DNA from: Lytechinus pictus
Lineage: Eukaryota; Echinodermata; Echinoidea; Temnopleuroida; Toxopneustidae
NCBI RefSeq assembly: GCF_037042905.1
Contig: NC_087251.1
Coordinates: forward strand, 40,048,373 to 40,112,372
DNA length: 64,000 nt
Direction of reading: 5' to 3'
Both the position numbers and the translations under genes were made by a program. The notes beneath the pieces were generated by a model, which made no database searches, was not told the origin of the DNA, and saw only the letters and a list, made by a program, of their open reading frames with translations. The stretch's first letter is position 1. Each line of letters starts with the position of its first letter. Of this stretch, positions 33,224 to 44,873 are shown piece by piece.

Positions 33224-34092
33224 TATAGTCACGTGTTGTATTACTGGACACTCATGATTCCGGACGCGCATATTACTGCGTTCAAAAATTTTTTTGTACC
33301 ATAAGACTTCTGCAATTCAATTTCACAGAGCCACATAGAAAAAGATTGCAAAATCAAGGCGAAAAAAATCAAACTTTTACGTTATTTATCTCTAAAATGA
33401 CAGAAAATGCTTAAAATATCATATAACATAGTTTTGCATTAATGATTGATATATTTTCTGACGGAAATATGGGCCTGATTTGCCGAATTTCAATCTCGTC
33501 CGCTCCTTCGATCGAATGATGAGGTGTGGTGTATTGTGGGTGATCGTCAACGGCTAGTTAGTCCTCAAGGTACCTGTGCGCGAGGTTTACCGTGAGTAGA
33601 GCCGTCGACGATTGGCAGCGCATCGATAGAAATTGATGAGCATCACAATACGAATAAGCATAATGTTGGAAAGTGTCATGGAAAAAATAGAATAAGTTAT
33701 CAAACACGAATTTATTACCAACATCCGCTCAGATTCGATATGAAAAAAGCAAACAAAAGCTTAGAATTTATGCATGATGTGGTATATGAAGAAAAAATCA
33801 CACAAATTCTTTCTCACATCATTATTATGAAGAATATCTTTAACCGTCCGGCGCGCGCCCAAAATCTTGATGTAATTTGTCATGCACGAAAATAACTGTT
33901 TTTCGTGGAGGGGTATGCGACAAGTGCGAGGCAAAGAAAAGGGTTGGTAAATATAAAATGATTTTATCATATTCATAATTTTCATAATATTTAGAATAGC
34001 AAGTGCAAATTTTTTTCTTGATTGTATTGTCTCTAGTTGTCATTTTTAAAGCACTGAAATAAAGGTGTCCGGTAATAGGATACACTGCCATA
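33224..34092 (+). mobile_element. Element with TATTACCGGACAC ends, copy 1
   Basis: Left gtgttgtattactggacact and right, reversed, gtgtatcctattaccggaca c. ccggacgcgc words follow each end. About 870 bp, non-coding. An inverted second copy with the same interior (tcgatcgaatgatgag, gaaaatgc, atttatctctaaaatgacag) is at 55094-55985. Confidence 0.8.
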
Positions 34093-34174
34093 TATATCAT
34101 CTTGGGTGATTGTGTGATAATTTTTGAAGGTTTCCATGGTGGTTTGAACAATCGTGGAAGGAGTTTACAGCATA

Positions 34175-34682
34175 CCATGTGTAAAGTCCTGGAAGGACCG
34201 AGATAAAATGTGGACAGAGATAGAAGGGAAATGGAAAGGCAAGAAAGAAGTTGAGAAGTAAAGTATTCTTTTTTTTGGAATGAGTGTTGGACTGTAAACC
34301 AGAAGGGGTGGAAAGCTAAGTTTCAGGCAGGGTGAGAGGCTTGAGTAGGAGGCTGGTTGGGTTGGAGAGGTGAGAAAGGCTGAGTAGATGAGAGAAGGCT
34401 GGCTTGAGTTGGCAAATGGAGTTGTATAGCAGGAGGGAAGATTCGAGGTTTCGGGCAGGTTGACTGTCTGTCTTCAGGAGTTTCCTAATAAGACCTACCC
34501 AACCAGCCTTCTACTCACGACGCTCACCCTGCCTACTACTCAGCTTTTCACTCCTGGTTACAATACAGTCCTAGCAGACTAAACTCATTCCAAAAACAAT
34601 ACTCTACTTCCCAACCTCCACTTTCTCACCTTCCATATCTCTATCCTCTTTTCTTAGTCCTTCCCGGGACTTTTCACATGGA
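34175..34682. repeat. Foldback, ~500 bp
   Basis: ccatgtgtaaagtcctggaa pairs with gtccttcccgggacttttca catgg. Further inside gaatgagtgttggactgtaa accag pairs with ctggttacaatacagtcc...aactcattcc, and caggctggttgggttgg-type sequence pairs with cccaaccagcc. Arms are ~220 bp with many mismatches. No ORF of interest. Confidence 0.75.
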
Positions 34683-34784
34683 GTACATAAACCAAATCCA
34701 CAAAAGTATACTTGATCTTGGAAATTCATATGTATTACATCTTGTAATAAATGATGAGAAATACTGTTATATGGGCATTTTCAC

Positions 34785-36744
34785 GGTAACTGACATTACA
34801 CGGCACAATGTTTTCACACCTTTCATTGTGTGTATCTCTAAAACACCAAATGATGGGAGTTTGCTTTTGATAGAGTTAATAAAGTGAACCTTGCTGTATA
34901 CTCTGATACTAAGTTTTCCTATGTAGCCTCATTTTTTTACGCATCAGCAAGCAAAAATGTGTCGGTAACTGACATTACGCAAAAGGACATGCAATTTCAG
35001 GGTGTTCATTAAAATTGAAATATCTCATGTCCCTGAGTAGATAGAGCAATAATTTGAATATGAAAATATACCTCCGTTACTAGGTTAAGATGTGTCAAAA
35101 TATTAAACAATTCGTTTTTGTCTTTTGGGGGCTATGATAATTTTTCCACAACCATGCTGGTAACTGACATTACGGTAACTGACATTACACTTAATTTGCC
35201 ATAGAGATAACACATGGAAGTCAAATGTGTGGAATCATTGCATTGTATCTTCTGTGCAGGGCTTCACATAAAAGTGAGCTTGATGTGGAAGTATACCCGA
35301 GTTTCTAGGAACATTTCAATGAAAAAACTTTTTCTTTTTCTTAATTCCTTTCTTTGATTTGAACATTTTTATCATTACTAGTCGGTAACTGACAATACAC
35401 ATTAACATTTACCAGTGCTATATGATTTTCAAAGGCATAATTTTCTTGGTACTTGTATGTAAGGCTTTTTTAAATCATAAAAGTTTCATAATACTTCACA
35501 TTTTTAATTATCAAAAGATAAGAAATGTATGTTTTACTTACTGGGGGGGGGGGGGGGGTCATAGCAGCTACATGTTTTCCTATAGTAATTTAATATTGCA
35601 TTGACTGTACACATGGATTTTTCTGACTATACACCCATAATATATTCATCAGTTTTATATTGACTTTTTAAACCTTTTCCTTCTCCAACCTCCCCCTCCC
35701 CTCAAAAAAGGCAAAATAAATAAGGGTCTCCTCCCCTAGGCAACACGTACCCCTCGTCCCCTCCCCCGAATCTCATGCAGCCATGTAGTTTTATTGATTT
35801 CTATTCTGGTCAGTGCAAGCAATGCTTGTTCATATCTGTCGGATTTCAATTCTCTTCATAATTTGTTAAATCATTTTCTTTGCTAATTTCTTTTTTAAGC
35901 TGTCAACAAAAAATAAACTCCAGCTTCTAAACTGAAACTGAACTATTTGTAAATTAGAAAAAAAAAACAGTTTTAGTAGATCCATGCAACATTGATCAGA
36001 ACTGTCAAATTTCACTTTTCATCTATATTTGTAAACCAAAAAAAAATTGTATCACACATCCACACTACTAACAGGTATAAAAACCAGGAATTTACTTTTA
36101 GCGAGGCAATGCTCAAAAGAATCCTAGAAACTAAAAAAGGGACCCTGGAAATCCCCTTCATCACAATGTTAAGCTTAAAAAATGTTGCAGATTTAGGCAA
36201 TAGGTTGGGAAAAGTACCCCCTCCCCCCCCCGAAAACCAAACAAAAAATTGTCTGATACTAACAATTAGGTACTTGGTAAGTGCATGTACTGTACAAAAC
36301 AATTTCATAGTAATTTTTTTTTGCACGATGGGAATGCAACTTCCTTCATAATTTCATATAGTATTCCTTGTGAACTATACCTTTTAAAAGTCAATAGCAA
36401 GCTCCTTCTGGTGTGACTTTTAAAGTGAAAGACTTAAATAACAAGTATACAATATTTCTTCACCATAAAATTGACCACATATTTGCATTTCAATATTGGT
36501 ACCAACGTTTTATCATGGTAACTGACATTACATCTCGGTAACTGACATTACATTTTCCACTTGGTAACTGACATTACATATATTTAATGGTACCCTATGG
36601 CTTCATTGTTAATTGGTAATCTTTAATTTTGGTGTAGAAGGGAGGGGTGTTACCTAGAGAGGAAATCTACCAAGTTTCATATAATATATCCTCTTTTCCA
36701 GGAAATGAGAAAAAAAAGTTCATGTTTTCGGTAACTGACATTAC
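34785..36744 (+). repeat. Island with nine copies of GGTAACTGACATTAC
   Basis: The 15-mer (one copy has GACAATAC) occurs at 34785, 34964, 35159, 35174, 35394, 36517, 36537, 36563 and 36730, always on the + strand. 35159 and 35174 are in direct tandem. The surrounding DNA is otherwise unique-looking and AT-rich. No ORF and no terminal inverted repeat found. Confidence 0.9.
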
Positions 36745-39700
36745 ATACCATATCACATACTTCATCAATGTTTTTTTATCAGATGAATGAATTACTGGTG
36801 TTTCTTTCTGTGGGATTTTGAAAAGTGTTATAATAGCAAGCTAAATCACAGGCGAAAACATCATGATCAAACCTGTTCTTTAAAAATCTGTCAAAACAAA
36901 ATATGTATCAATATACTATTTTCAACACTAATTTGTATCCATACTTTGGCAGCCATTTTGAAATAAAAAATGGCGGCCAGAGTCGGAAACAATTTTTGTC
37001 TCAGCAACTTCAGGTCTTGTTTTATTTAAAAACATAAAGCATTTGACATGAATATCAACTTGATTTTTTTGCCTCTGTGTCCATCTGTGGTGAAAATGCC
37101 CATATGATGATAAGTCCTAATCTCACATATTCAGTAATATATCAATACATAATCAATACTTCAACAGGAAGTGTAGCAGTTCCTTTAAAGTATTGCTGTA
37201 TTCATTCTTCTTGTATGGGTTTCTTATTCACTACACATTCCCCCCTTCTCACTAACTGGTCCACTCCCCCAATTCAGAGTAAAATTATGACATACAGATT
37301 GTGATGGTCAGGTACTCAAGGTTGACCGACAGCAAGGTGTTTTGACCATTGACCGGACAGTTATGAAAAGTGTTCATTTCTCACCTCCATTCAGATTGGT
37401 CACGGAATAGGTGTTGAGATTAAATTAGAAATTAGAGATTAAGATTAAATTAGAAATTAAGCAGTTTTCATCATGAGTAAAGTCACCATTAGATTTACTC
37501 TTATTTACTGTTATCATTGCGACTGTTTCATACTCAATAAATATTTTGAACTGTATCCTTACATCTTGTCTTGTGCTTTCATTATAAGACTGGTTGAAAG
37601 TAAATGTGCAGCGATCAAGGCCCAAATTGCAACATAATACTATTGCAAATCATGAAAAAAAAAAGCATCTTGTCTTTTTTGTGTCTGAGCTCATGGTGTA
37701 TTTCTTTACTACCAACTGGGATACATCCCGTTAATCTATGCTATTCATCCACGTGAATGGCTACACTGAAGACAAAAAAAAAATTCCTTGCGCGGCATTC
37801 ATATGTTACAGGGGCCCTGCCGTTAATATGATGTGTAGATAAAATTTATTTATCAATATAATTTATTGTCACAAATAATTATGTCAGAAATATCAAATTC
37901 CGTTTGTATTCAGTCTTCTCCTATTCCATACAGAGATTGAATTTGATAACATAAATTGTTATTCACATGACGGTAAACTGTGGATTGACATATTATGACT
38001 GCAATTTGCAATGTTTTACAGTGATGTTAGAATGATTTTGTATAGGCAAAATGTGTGAATTTTGGTTTAAATTTGTGTTTCTTTGCCATTATACCCCCTC
38101 CCCTAACACACACATTCAAACATTTTTCACTTTTTTCAGGGCTTAAATTAATCCATCTGTTGCCCTATAGAGTAGCCTGGTATATTAGTTGTGCCCCTTT
38201 TCAATTTTTTATTTTTGTGCTGTTCCAAAAAAAAAAAAGTGCAATGCATGCAAAAAGGGGCCTTGCCCTAAAATAAAAAGAAAACAGAAATGTAAATTTT
38301 GGCATTTTATTATGTTTCAAAAATAATATCTATATATTAAAAAAATATAATGTTGTGGTCTGGTGCACCTTGAGTAAACTCTGAAAACCAATAACAATAG
38401 AAAGTAGAGTTGATTATAAAATTAAAATGTTTGTTTCCTGTTTGAATGTCAGACATATTGGTAATTACTGTGTGGCTGGATCTTTAAGCCAATTACTGAG
38501 TCATGGGGTGTGGTTCTATAATGTGGCTTTACGCGATGTCAATATTTCACCAACATGATTTCACACACCAGGCACTCATTCATGAACATTTTAGACGAGT
38601 ACACAACATTCATTTAAAGGAACCATCAACCTTAAAATGTCACTGAAATCAAAGTAATAATATAAAACTTTAAAAAAAAAAGTTGAATACCAGTAAATTT
38701 AATTGCGTTAGAAAATTAATTATAGTTCTCAGTTTAAGACTACAAAATGTTGCCATTCTAAGTTTATTAATACAGGGCTCAAACAGAACAAAATACCTTT
38801 CGGAGATCTGAAAATTCAGATAAAAATGAATATGGCAATAATTCAAGAATACATGATGTGTACAATATCAGATACGGTATGCCATGAGTTGATAAACAAA
38901 AACTCAAACTGGAAAAAAATCAATAACAAATTGCAACCTGTTCACACTGGATTACCTGTCCAAATCAGGGGTCGGGGGAGGGGGGGGGGGAGCAACAAAT
39001 TTCCCGGTCATAGGGGGCCAGATATGGCCTATAGAGCAAATTTTTTTTAAAGTTGCGAGCGAGCCAAAATTTTGAATTTTTTGTTACAAAAATCTAATTT
39101 TGGGATAAATTTTGACAAATTATCTTTCCTTTAAAAAATTGCCATTAATGAATGGAAAATAAATCCAGGAACCAATTGAGTCTTTCAGACTATAGTAATT
39201 ACCAGTTGCGACACCAATGGGATGGTAATGAGACACGTAAAGATATTTCACGTCAAATGCTGATTCAAAGTAAAATTCAAACACATCTGGAAACATAAAT
39301 TTCTATGGTACTGATCTGATACCGGTAATAGAGTGAACAGTCGACACTGTTTAAAAGTATACCTTAATTAATCCAGGGACGTCCCTCTCACGTCCCTGAT
39401 TAATCTCAAAACAAAACATTTAATACATGCACCCAATTGGGTGCAGGGAATTCAGTAGTTCATAAACTTTGTCAGTGAAAATCATTGTTTTTTTTCATGA
39501 AGTGCTTCTCAAATGTCATGGGCAAATAACAGGGCAGCATACATTGTACTCACTGTACATAGTCCAGGGGATCATTTCATGAATTGCTAGATGTTAGGAG
39601 CTATGGCAAATCCTACATGTAGCATCTGATTTCCTTAGTACACATTTGTCAGTGAAATCACTAACAAAACTTTTCATGAAATACACCCCATATGTTAATT

Positions 39701-41171
39701 CACAATGAAATAATCACATCATGTACATGTAAGTTACCAGCATAAACATGTGTTGAATTAGTAAACCATTATGCTTTGATGGTGAGTGAAGGAATATTTA
39801 ACCCTTCAACATTTACAACAAAGATTGGAGACTAATCCCTCAATATATTAAAGTAATGTTAAAAAAAAGAATCATTTTGTTGATGGTGGAAATCAATAGT
39901 AATATATTGCGTTGAGAAAAACAAATGTGTAAGTCTCCATCAAAATGTTCCATAAAAATTGTAGAGTTTAGCCCTGTCTGTCAGTCTGTTTTATCATAAG
40001 AAATAACCCTTCATTTTCATAATTTAAAAAAAATAATTAAAATAGTATACATGTATTGCATGCTGTGTGGAATTATTCTCTGCTTCATTATATACACAAG
40101 TTCCTGAGCAACGCCCGACTCCATGAAGGCCTCATATACATGCAGATAAAATATGCCACTTTTCTTTACAGCTTTATTTATAACATCACATATCAATTCA
40201 CATCAAAAGTTATCATGATACCATCATTTTAGTATCTAGGCAAGAAAGTAAATTCATCATTTCCTCACTTTTTCAAGTACATGTAGGTTTGATTTGTCTC
40301 TCTGTCAATGTATCATTAGGTCTTTTCACTGATTAGACCGAATGTGTATGGACTAAATGGCTATTGAACCTATTGGCAATGAGACAATGTGGAAAGTGGA
40401 CGAACTGATGGTAGACCAAATGATAGGAAACGAGTTGGTAATTGAATGAATTGGCATTAGACCAATTGGAAATAGACCCATTTGACTTGGGCGTTCAATT
40501 CTTTGAAATGAAATAAAAACATGCCATTCTTGAGAGCTAAACACAAAATTTGGCAAATTTTCAAATTGCACCAACCTCAAAATACAGCAACGGCACATCA
40601 TTGCTTGCTTACATGCAGTGCAATTTAAATCAATTGCAATAAGATTTTTACATACTGTAAACAAATCTTTATAGACAGTTTTAATTTGTTATTTACTAAA
40701 TTTTAGAAATCAACAAAACTCATGATCTTAAGAAGACGGGGGCTGAAAGGTCACGGAAGCTCCGCCCCCAAAAGATGTTTTGGAGGTCAAGCCTTTCACA
40801 CGCAAAATTTGTTCCGTAATTTGAGTGAAACTTAACTGGAATTCACCTCCGGAGTGGATTTTGAATTTGTGATTAGCGTTTCGTGATTCTAATCATGTTC
40901 TAGTTTGGTTTCACACGTGCTAAAAATTCATCATTAGCCTTATTTTTCACTGGAATCATCATTCAAATTATGTTTTTTTTTTACTGTGTGAAAGGGCGGT
41001 CAGTTGGGTCATTATAAAACGTATTTAGCTTCAGTAAAATGAAAATACTCCTGTTTAACAACACCAGTCGATAGAAGTACAAAACTGCTTCACAGCCTGG
41101 TGGAAACTACATGTGAACATAAATTTCACTTTGAAAGAAGAATGGATGTGTGCTTGTACACTTTAGGTTAC
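36745..41171. other. Intergenic, no gene recognised
   Basis: AT-rich. At 38966-39045 a fragment (caggggtcgggggagggg...caaatttcccggtcatag) matches the right end of the nested element at 52789 (aaatttcccggtcat followed by a G-run). No exon or RNA gene could be supported here. Confidence 0.45.
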
Positions 41172-41177
41172 TTTATT
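41172..41177 (-). terminator. Poly(A) signal candidate for NANP
   Basis: TTTATT on the + strand, i.e. AATAAA on the gene strand, 166 bp past the NANP stop codon. Confidence 0.5.
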
Positions 41178-41342
41178 CTTCCAATAAATTCTTCAATCTC
41201 CATAGCAAAATAACCATCTTTCCATCCTTCAATCTTCACAGCCTTATCACAAATTAGGAATGCAAAGGAAATGTCAAAATGCAATAAATAGCGAGATGGA
41301 ATATTTGGAATGTCTTTAACTGAACATAAAGAAAAAAAAACA

Positions 41343-41975
41343 TCACAAAGGAGGCTGAAGTTGTTGCAAAATGCTGTCTATTTCCAGAACAGACTTGATT
41401 ATATAATCTGCTTTGACATAGTCTGAGCTTGGTTGTTTCCCGTAAGGATTAATCCACACTGTAGCGAGGACCTTGGCATTAACGCCACCCTGGATATCTG
41501 TCTCCTGGCTATCACCAACCATGATGCACTGTGAAGCTTCTACACCAAGTAGTTTACAAGATGTCTTGAAGATAGATGGATGTGGCTTTGGTTCGGGATG
41601 GTCTCCACTGATAACAATTTCATCAAAGAAATCTTCGGCCCCGATCTGATCAACTTTTTCTCGTTGAACTTTACTGTCTCCATTTGTTAAGAGAAGTAAT
41701 TTATATTTCAACCGTAACTGCTTAAGAAGGGCCTTCACCTCTTCATCAAAATACAACCCCTCAAGCCGTAGTTTCTTCCAGAGTTGATAAACTCTTGAAG
41801 CCAACTCTTCGTTCTGGTTGGAATTTAGTGCAGTTTTCCACAGTCGGGTCCTCCATTCATCAATGGGAATCTTGTTTTCTGGATCTTTCTCTGCAGACTG
41901 TAACAACTTCCTGAAGTTTGAGACAATGCTTTCGGCATTACAGCTCGGAAATTCTTTCTGGATGAATCTTGTCAC
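41343..41975 (-). CDS. NANP: NANP-like exon 2 (with stop)
   Basis: Carries the cap region (FRKLLQSAEKDPENKIPIDE, YQLWKKLR) and HAD motifs II-IV. The first codon is GTG (Val) after the acceptor, not a start. Confidence 0.9.
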   Translation of the reverse strand: MTRFIQKEFPSCNAESIVSNFRKLLQSAEKDPENKIPIDEWRTRLWKTALNSNQNEELASRVYQLWKKLRLEGLYFDEEVKALLKQLRLKYKLLLLTNGDSKVQREKVDQIGAEDFFDEIVISGDHPEPKPHPSIFKTSCKLLGVEASQCIMVGDSQETDIQGGVNAKVLATVWINPYGKQPSSDYVKADYIIKSVLEIDSILQQLQPPL

Positions 41976-42965
41976 CTGCAGAGGATCAGATATGAAGTTG
42001 TAAAGTGAAGTTTAACATCTATTCACGAGCCACGAGGGTTGATTCAATTATCATGGTACAAAAGTCAACGGCAATGACGATGCAGATTTAATATTGTATT
42101 ATCGTGCTTCATTTCCAGCATGAATTTAGGACCAGGCCTTTGCCTTGAAAAAACAAGGTTAAGTCCATTTTCTACAGAGCCTATACTCTGTAGTCTAGAT
42201 AGGCCTAGCCTGGGTAACGTATAGTGAGTGATTGTATTACCGACCAGCCTTGACTTGTATTACCGAACACGCGCATCGTACGCGTCAGAAAATAATTTCA
42301 TACGCTCAAAATTTTGCAACATCCTTCCAAAGACTCAAAGAGAACTTGAATAGAAAGATGACGAAAGATGGTCAAAAACACATTTTCAAAGTCTTATATT
42401 CTAAAAATAATAAAATATGGTCAAAATAGCTCATCAGTGATTTTGTTGTTTTCTCAACTTTTCCCATAGAAAACACACGTTCGGTAATATGATACCTTTT
42501 TCAAGTGACCAAAATATTTAACATGCGAAGAGGGGTCCGATTTGAAGCTAATATCGTAAAAAGGAAAAACGATTTCGGCAAAAATTTTACATACCGGTAT
42601 TAATATTTTGTTGGTAATTGTGTATTTATGGTGAAAGTTTGGTGAATTTTATGAGAATAGTGTGTTTGATATGATTGAATTAGAGAAACCCAGCTGCAGC
42701 AAAACCTATGCCGGCCGCTCAGCCTCGGCGCCATCGCAGGGCATCGGCTAAGTCTGCGGGCCGCCCGGGCGCCGGGTAGCCATCATGGCATGCCCATGTT
42801 GGCGGCAAGATGCCGGTCCAAAATTCCAAAAAGGGTGTAACATTAGGCCTAGAATAACCTCTTATATACACAAATGAAACTTACCTGCACATAGGCATTA
42901 GCATCAGATTGTTTCGTCCATATTAAAGTATTATCTAGGTCGAAAATAATTGCCGCTATCCCCAT
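41343..42965 (-). CDS. NANP: NANP-like HAD phosphatase, complete, two exons
   Basis: Exon 1 42965-42885 (81 nt, ATG, then donor gtaagt) joins exon 2 41975-41343 (633 nt after ctgcag, ends TGA) in phase 0: 237 aa against 248 for human NANP. HAD motif I is FDLDNTL (residues 8-14, nucleophile Asp9 and acid Asp11), motif II LLLLTNGD (120-127), motif III Lys157 in KPHPSIF, motif IV VGDSQETD (180-187). All are intact. LLTNGD, IMVGD and ETDIQGG are typical of N-acylneuraminate-9-phosphatase, which removes phosphate from Neu5Ac-9-P in sialic acid synthesis in the cytosol. Another HAD-IA phosphatase with the same fold is possible. The gene runs convergent to DPP3 and divergent from RAD51. Confidence 0.88.
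42256..42496. mobile_element. Small relative of the TATTACCGGACAC family in NANP intron
   Basis: tgtattaccgaacacgcgc on the left and, reversed, tatcatattaccgaacgtgt on the right. A partial extra end (gattgtattaccgaccag) lies at 42230. About 240 bp, non-coding, inside the NANP intron. Confidence 0.6.
42885..42965 (-). CDS. NANP: NANP-like exon 1
   Basis: Reads MGIAAIIFDLDNTLIWTKQS DANAYVQ and ends at a gtaagt donor. It carries the catalytic DxD. The start is set by the lack of room for the fold upstream and by match to the human start (MGLSRVRAVFFDLDNTLI, slightly longer). Confidence 0.88.
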
Positions 42966-43085
42966 TTTAAAGTGTTAATATTACTATTGAAGAGAGTAAT
43001 CACACCAACGTGACGCGTACGCCGGAGGCTGAGCTAAGAACGTCTGTTCGTACCGTATATGGCAAGCCATTTGTCCCATAATGAC

Positions 43086-43456
43086 GATAAACTCAGTTTA
43101 TCATCGAAAAACTCAATCTATCCATGGATCCTACTATAGGGGCCTACAAGAGAAGGATCTACAGTATAAAGTATAATGCATAAACTAAGTTTTTCGCCGA
43201 TAAACTAAGTTTATCGCTTGAAAAACTAGGTTTATCAAGAAAAACAAAGTTTTTCTACCGATGAACAGGGTTTTGTTTGATAAACTTAGTTTTCACTTGG
43301 AAATCAGAGTTTCTCGAAAAACTCTGTTTATCAATTGATACTTACTTTTTTTTATAAGTTTTTCTCTTAAAAAACTCAGTTTGTCGACTGCATAATAAAC
43401 AGAGTTTTTCAAGCGATAAACTAGCTTTTTCAATTTCGATAAACTACGTTTTTCGA
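43086..43456. repeat. Cluster of GATAAACTnAGTTTATC palindromes upstream of NANP
   Basis: About a dozen whole or half copies of aaact-n-agttt flanked by gata/tatc or aaa/ttttc. The first, GATAAACTCAGTTTATC at 43086-43102, is perfect. The cluster starts 121 bp upstream of the NANP start codon. It could be a mobile element end array or a promoter-proximal element. Confidence 0.75.
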
Positions 43457-43759
43457 ATTTGAAAGTTATATAGGGTTTATGTAATTGCCATGGTAACCAA
43501 ATATAATAATGTAGAGCAGGTTGTATATTCCTGAAACAAAGTGCAATTATTTGATAAATGTTAATTCATATGGGCGCTATTCTAATTTGAAGATTGACTT
43601 TATTGTTAGCTATTTACATAGACACGAAAAGCAGAGGATATTGTTCCCAACTGGAATTATGATGATAAATATTACTATGCTATAGTCATATTTATCATCA
43701 TAATAATAGTAATGCTATTTGAAGTTTTGAACCAGGATTTAATTTATGTGGGATATAAT

Positions 43760-44070
43760 GGCCCGTATTTTGAAGTCAGGTTTAAGTTAGACCCAGGTTT
43801 AAAGTTGTGGTTTAAGTATGGATGGCCAATTGTTACATAAAGCACTAACAGTAGAGATATCATATTTCAGCTCATTTGGCTTTTAAATCATTCATAATTA
43901 TCTAGGAAGTATAAATAGATGATTGTCTTCACCATCGATGAATCAGAAAAGAGCAGAGTAAACATAAGAAACGTACAACTTAATAAAAAAATTGATACGT
44001 TTGGCTTCCCATACTTAAACCACAACTTTAAACCTGAGTTTAAGTTAAACCCAACTTCAGAATACGGGCC
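43760..44070. mobile_element. MITE with GGCCCGTATT..GAAGTCAGG ends, copy 2
   Basis: 311 bp. Left ggcccgtattttgaagtcag and right reversed ggcccgtattctgaagttgg. Interior tttaaagttgtggtttaagt is mirrored by acttaaaccacaactttaaa. Same family as 19101-19412. Confidence 0.85.
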
Positions 44071-44405
44071 TATATCTTTTATATACACCTAAGTTCAATA
44101 TGTGTTACTATGTAATTTTACATCTGATCAAGTTTTCATTATAAAACCCACTTAACTCCAAAGAAGTATTTTGAATATTGGGTTTTATCACTATTGTGTA
44201 TCCCTTTTCCCGCTGAACATTTATCTTTTGGAGATGGGTTCCATGACATTTGCTCTGACGACAATTGCTCCGCTGTAAATTCCACAAACTAATCTTATGA
44301 CCAGCTTCATCCCCTAAACCTACACATTAATTGCAATCCTATAACCAGCTATCTTAGACAAAATTAAGCCCAGGGCAATTGTTGCAGGAGCAAATGTTGT
44401 GTCGC

Positions 44406-44669
44406 CTGGGCCTCGTCTCACAAAGACTTACGATTGATCCGATCAATCGTAACTCTATGGAAATCCACCAACGTCATAATTGCACAATGTCCTTCGTATA
44501 TGCAAAGAGAAGCACGGTGAATTTTCAAGAAAACAATGAATGCAAGAATATAAATCATAGCTAGAAAATATTTTGAACAAACATGCATAATAGATGTTGA
44601 CGTTGCTGGCAGTCCATAGTTGTGATTGATCAGATCAATTGTAACTCTTTGTAAATAGACGGGGCCCAG
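44406..44669. mobile_element. MITE with CTGGGCC(t)CGTCT ends
   Basis: Left ctgggcctcgtctcacaaag, right (reversed) ctgggccccgtctatttaca aag. Subterminal ttgatccgatcaatcgtaac / ttgatcagatcaattgtaac words are themselves palindromic. 264 bp, non-coding. Confidence 0.8.
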
Positions 44670-44676
44670 GTAATCA

Positions 44677-44873
44677 GATGGAGATGATTGGAGAGATGAA
44701 GATAAAATGTGGGGGGGGGGTGGAGATGATGAAAGGTGGGATGGCCCGGGCCCCGGGGGGATGGCCATATGAGGATGGAGTTAATGAGAGGGGTGGAGAT
44801 GATGAGTGGATGGAGATGCTGAGAGGAGGGATGGGGATGATGCAAGGATTGATGGAGATGATGTGGGGAGGAG
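44677..44873 (+). repeat. GATGGAGATGAT minisatellite, left part
   Basis: Irregular units of gatggagatgatgagagg and relatives. The same array continues at 46889-47185 on the other side of the element at 44874-46888. Open frames through this array are composition effects. Confidence 0.85.

Noticed and set aside
35992..36351. 119-codon open frame
   Set aside because: AT-rich with a homopolymer-derived proline run and no splice or homology support.
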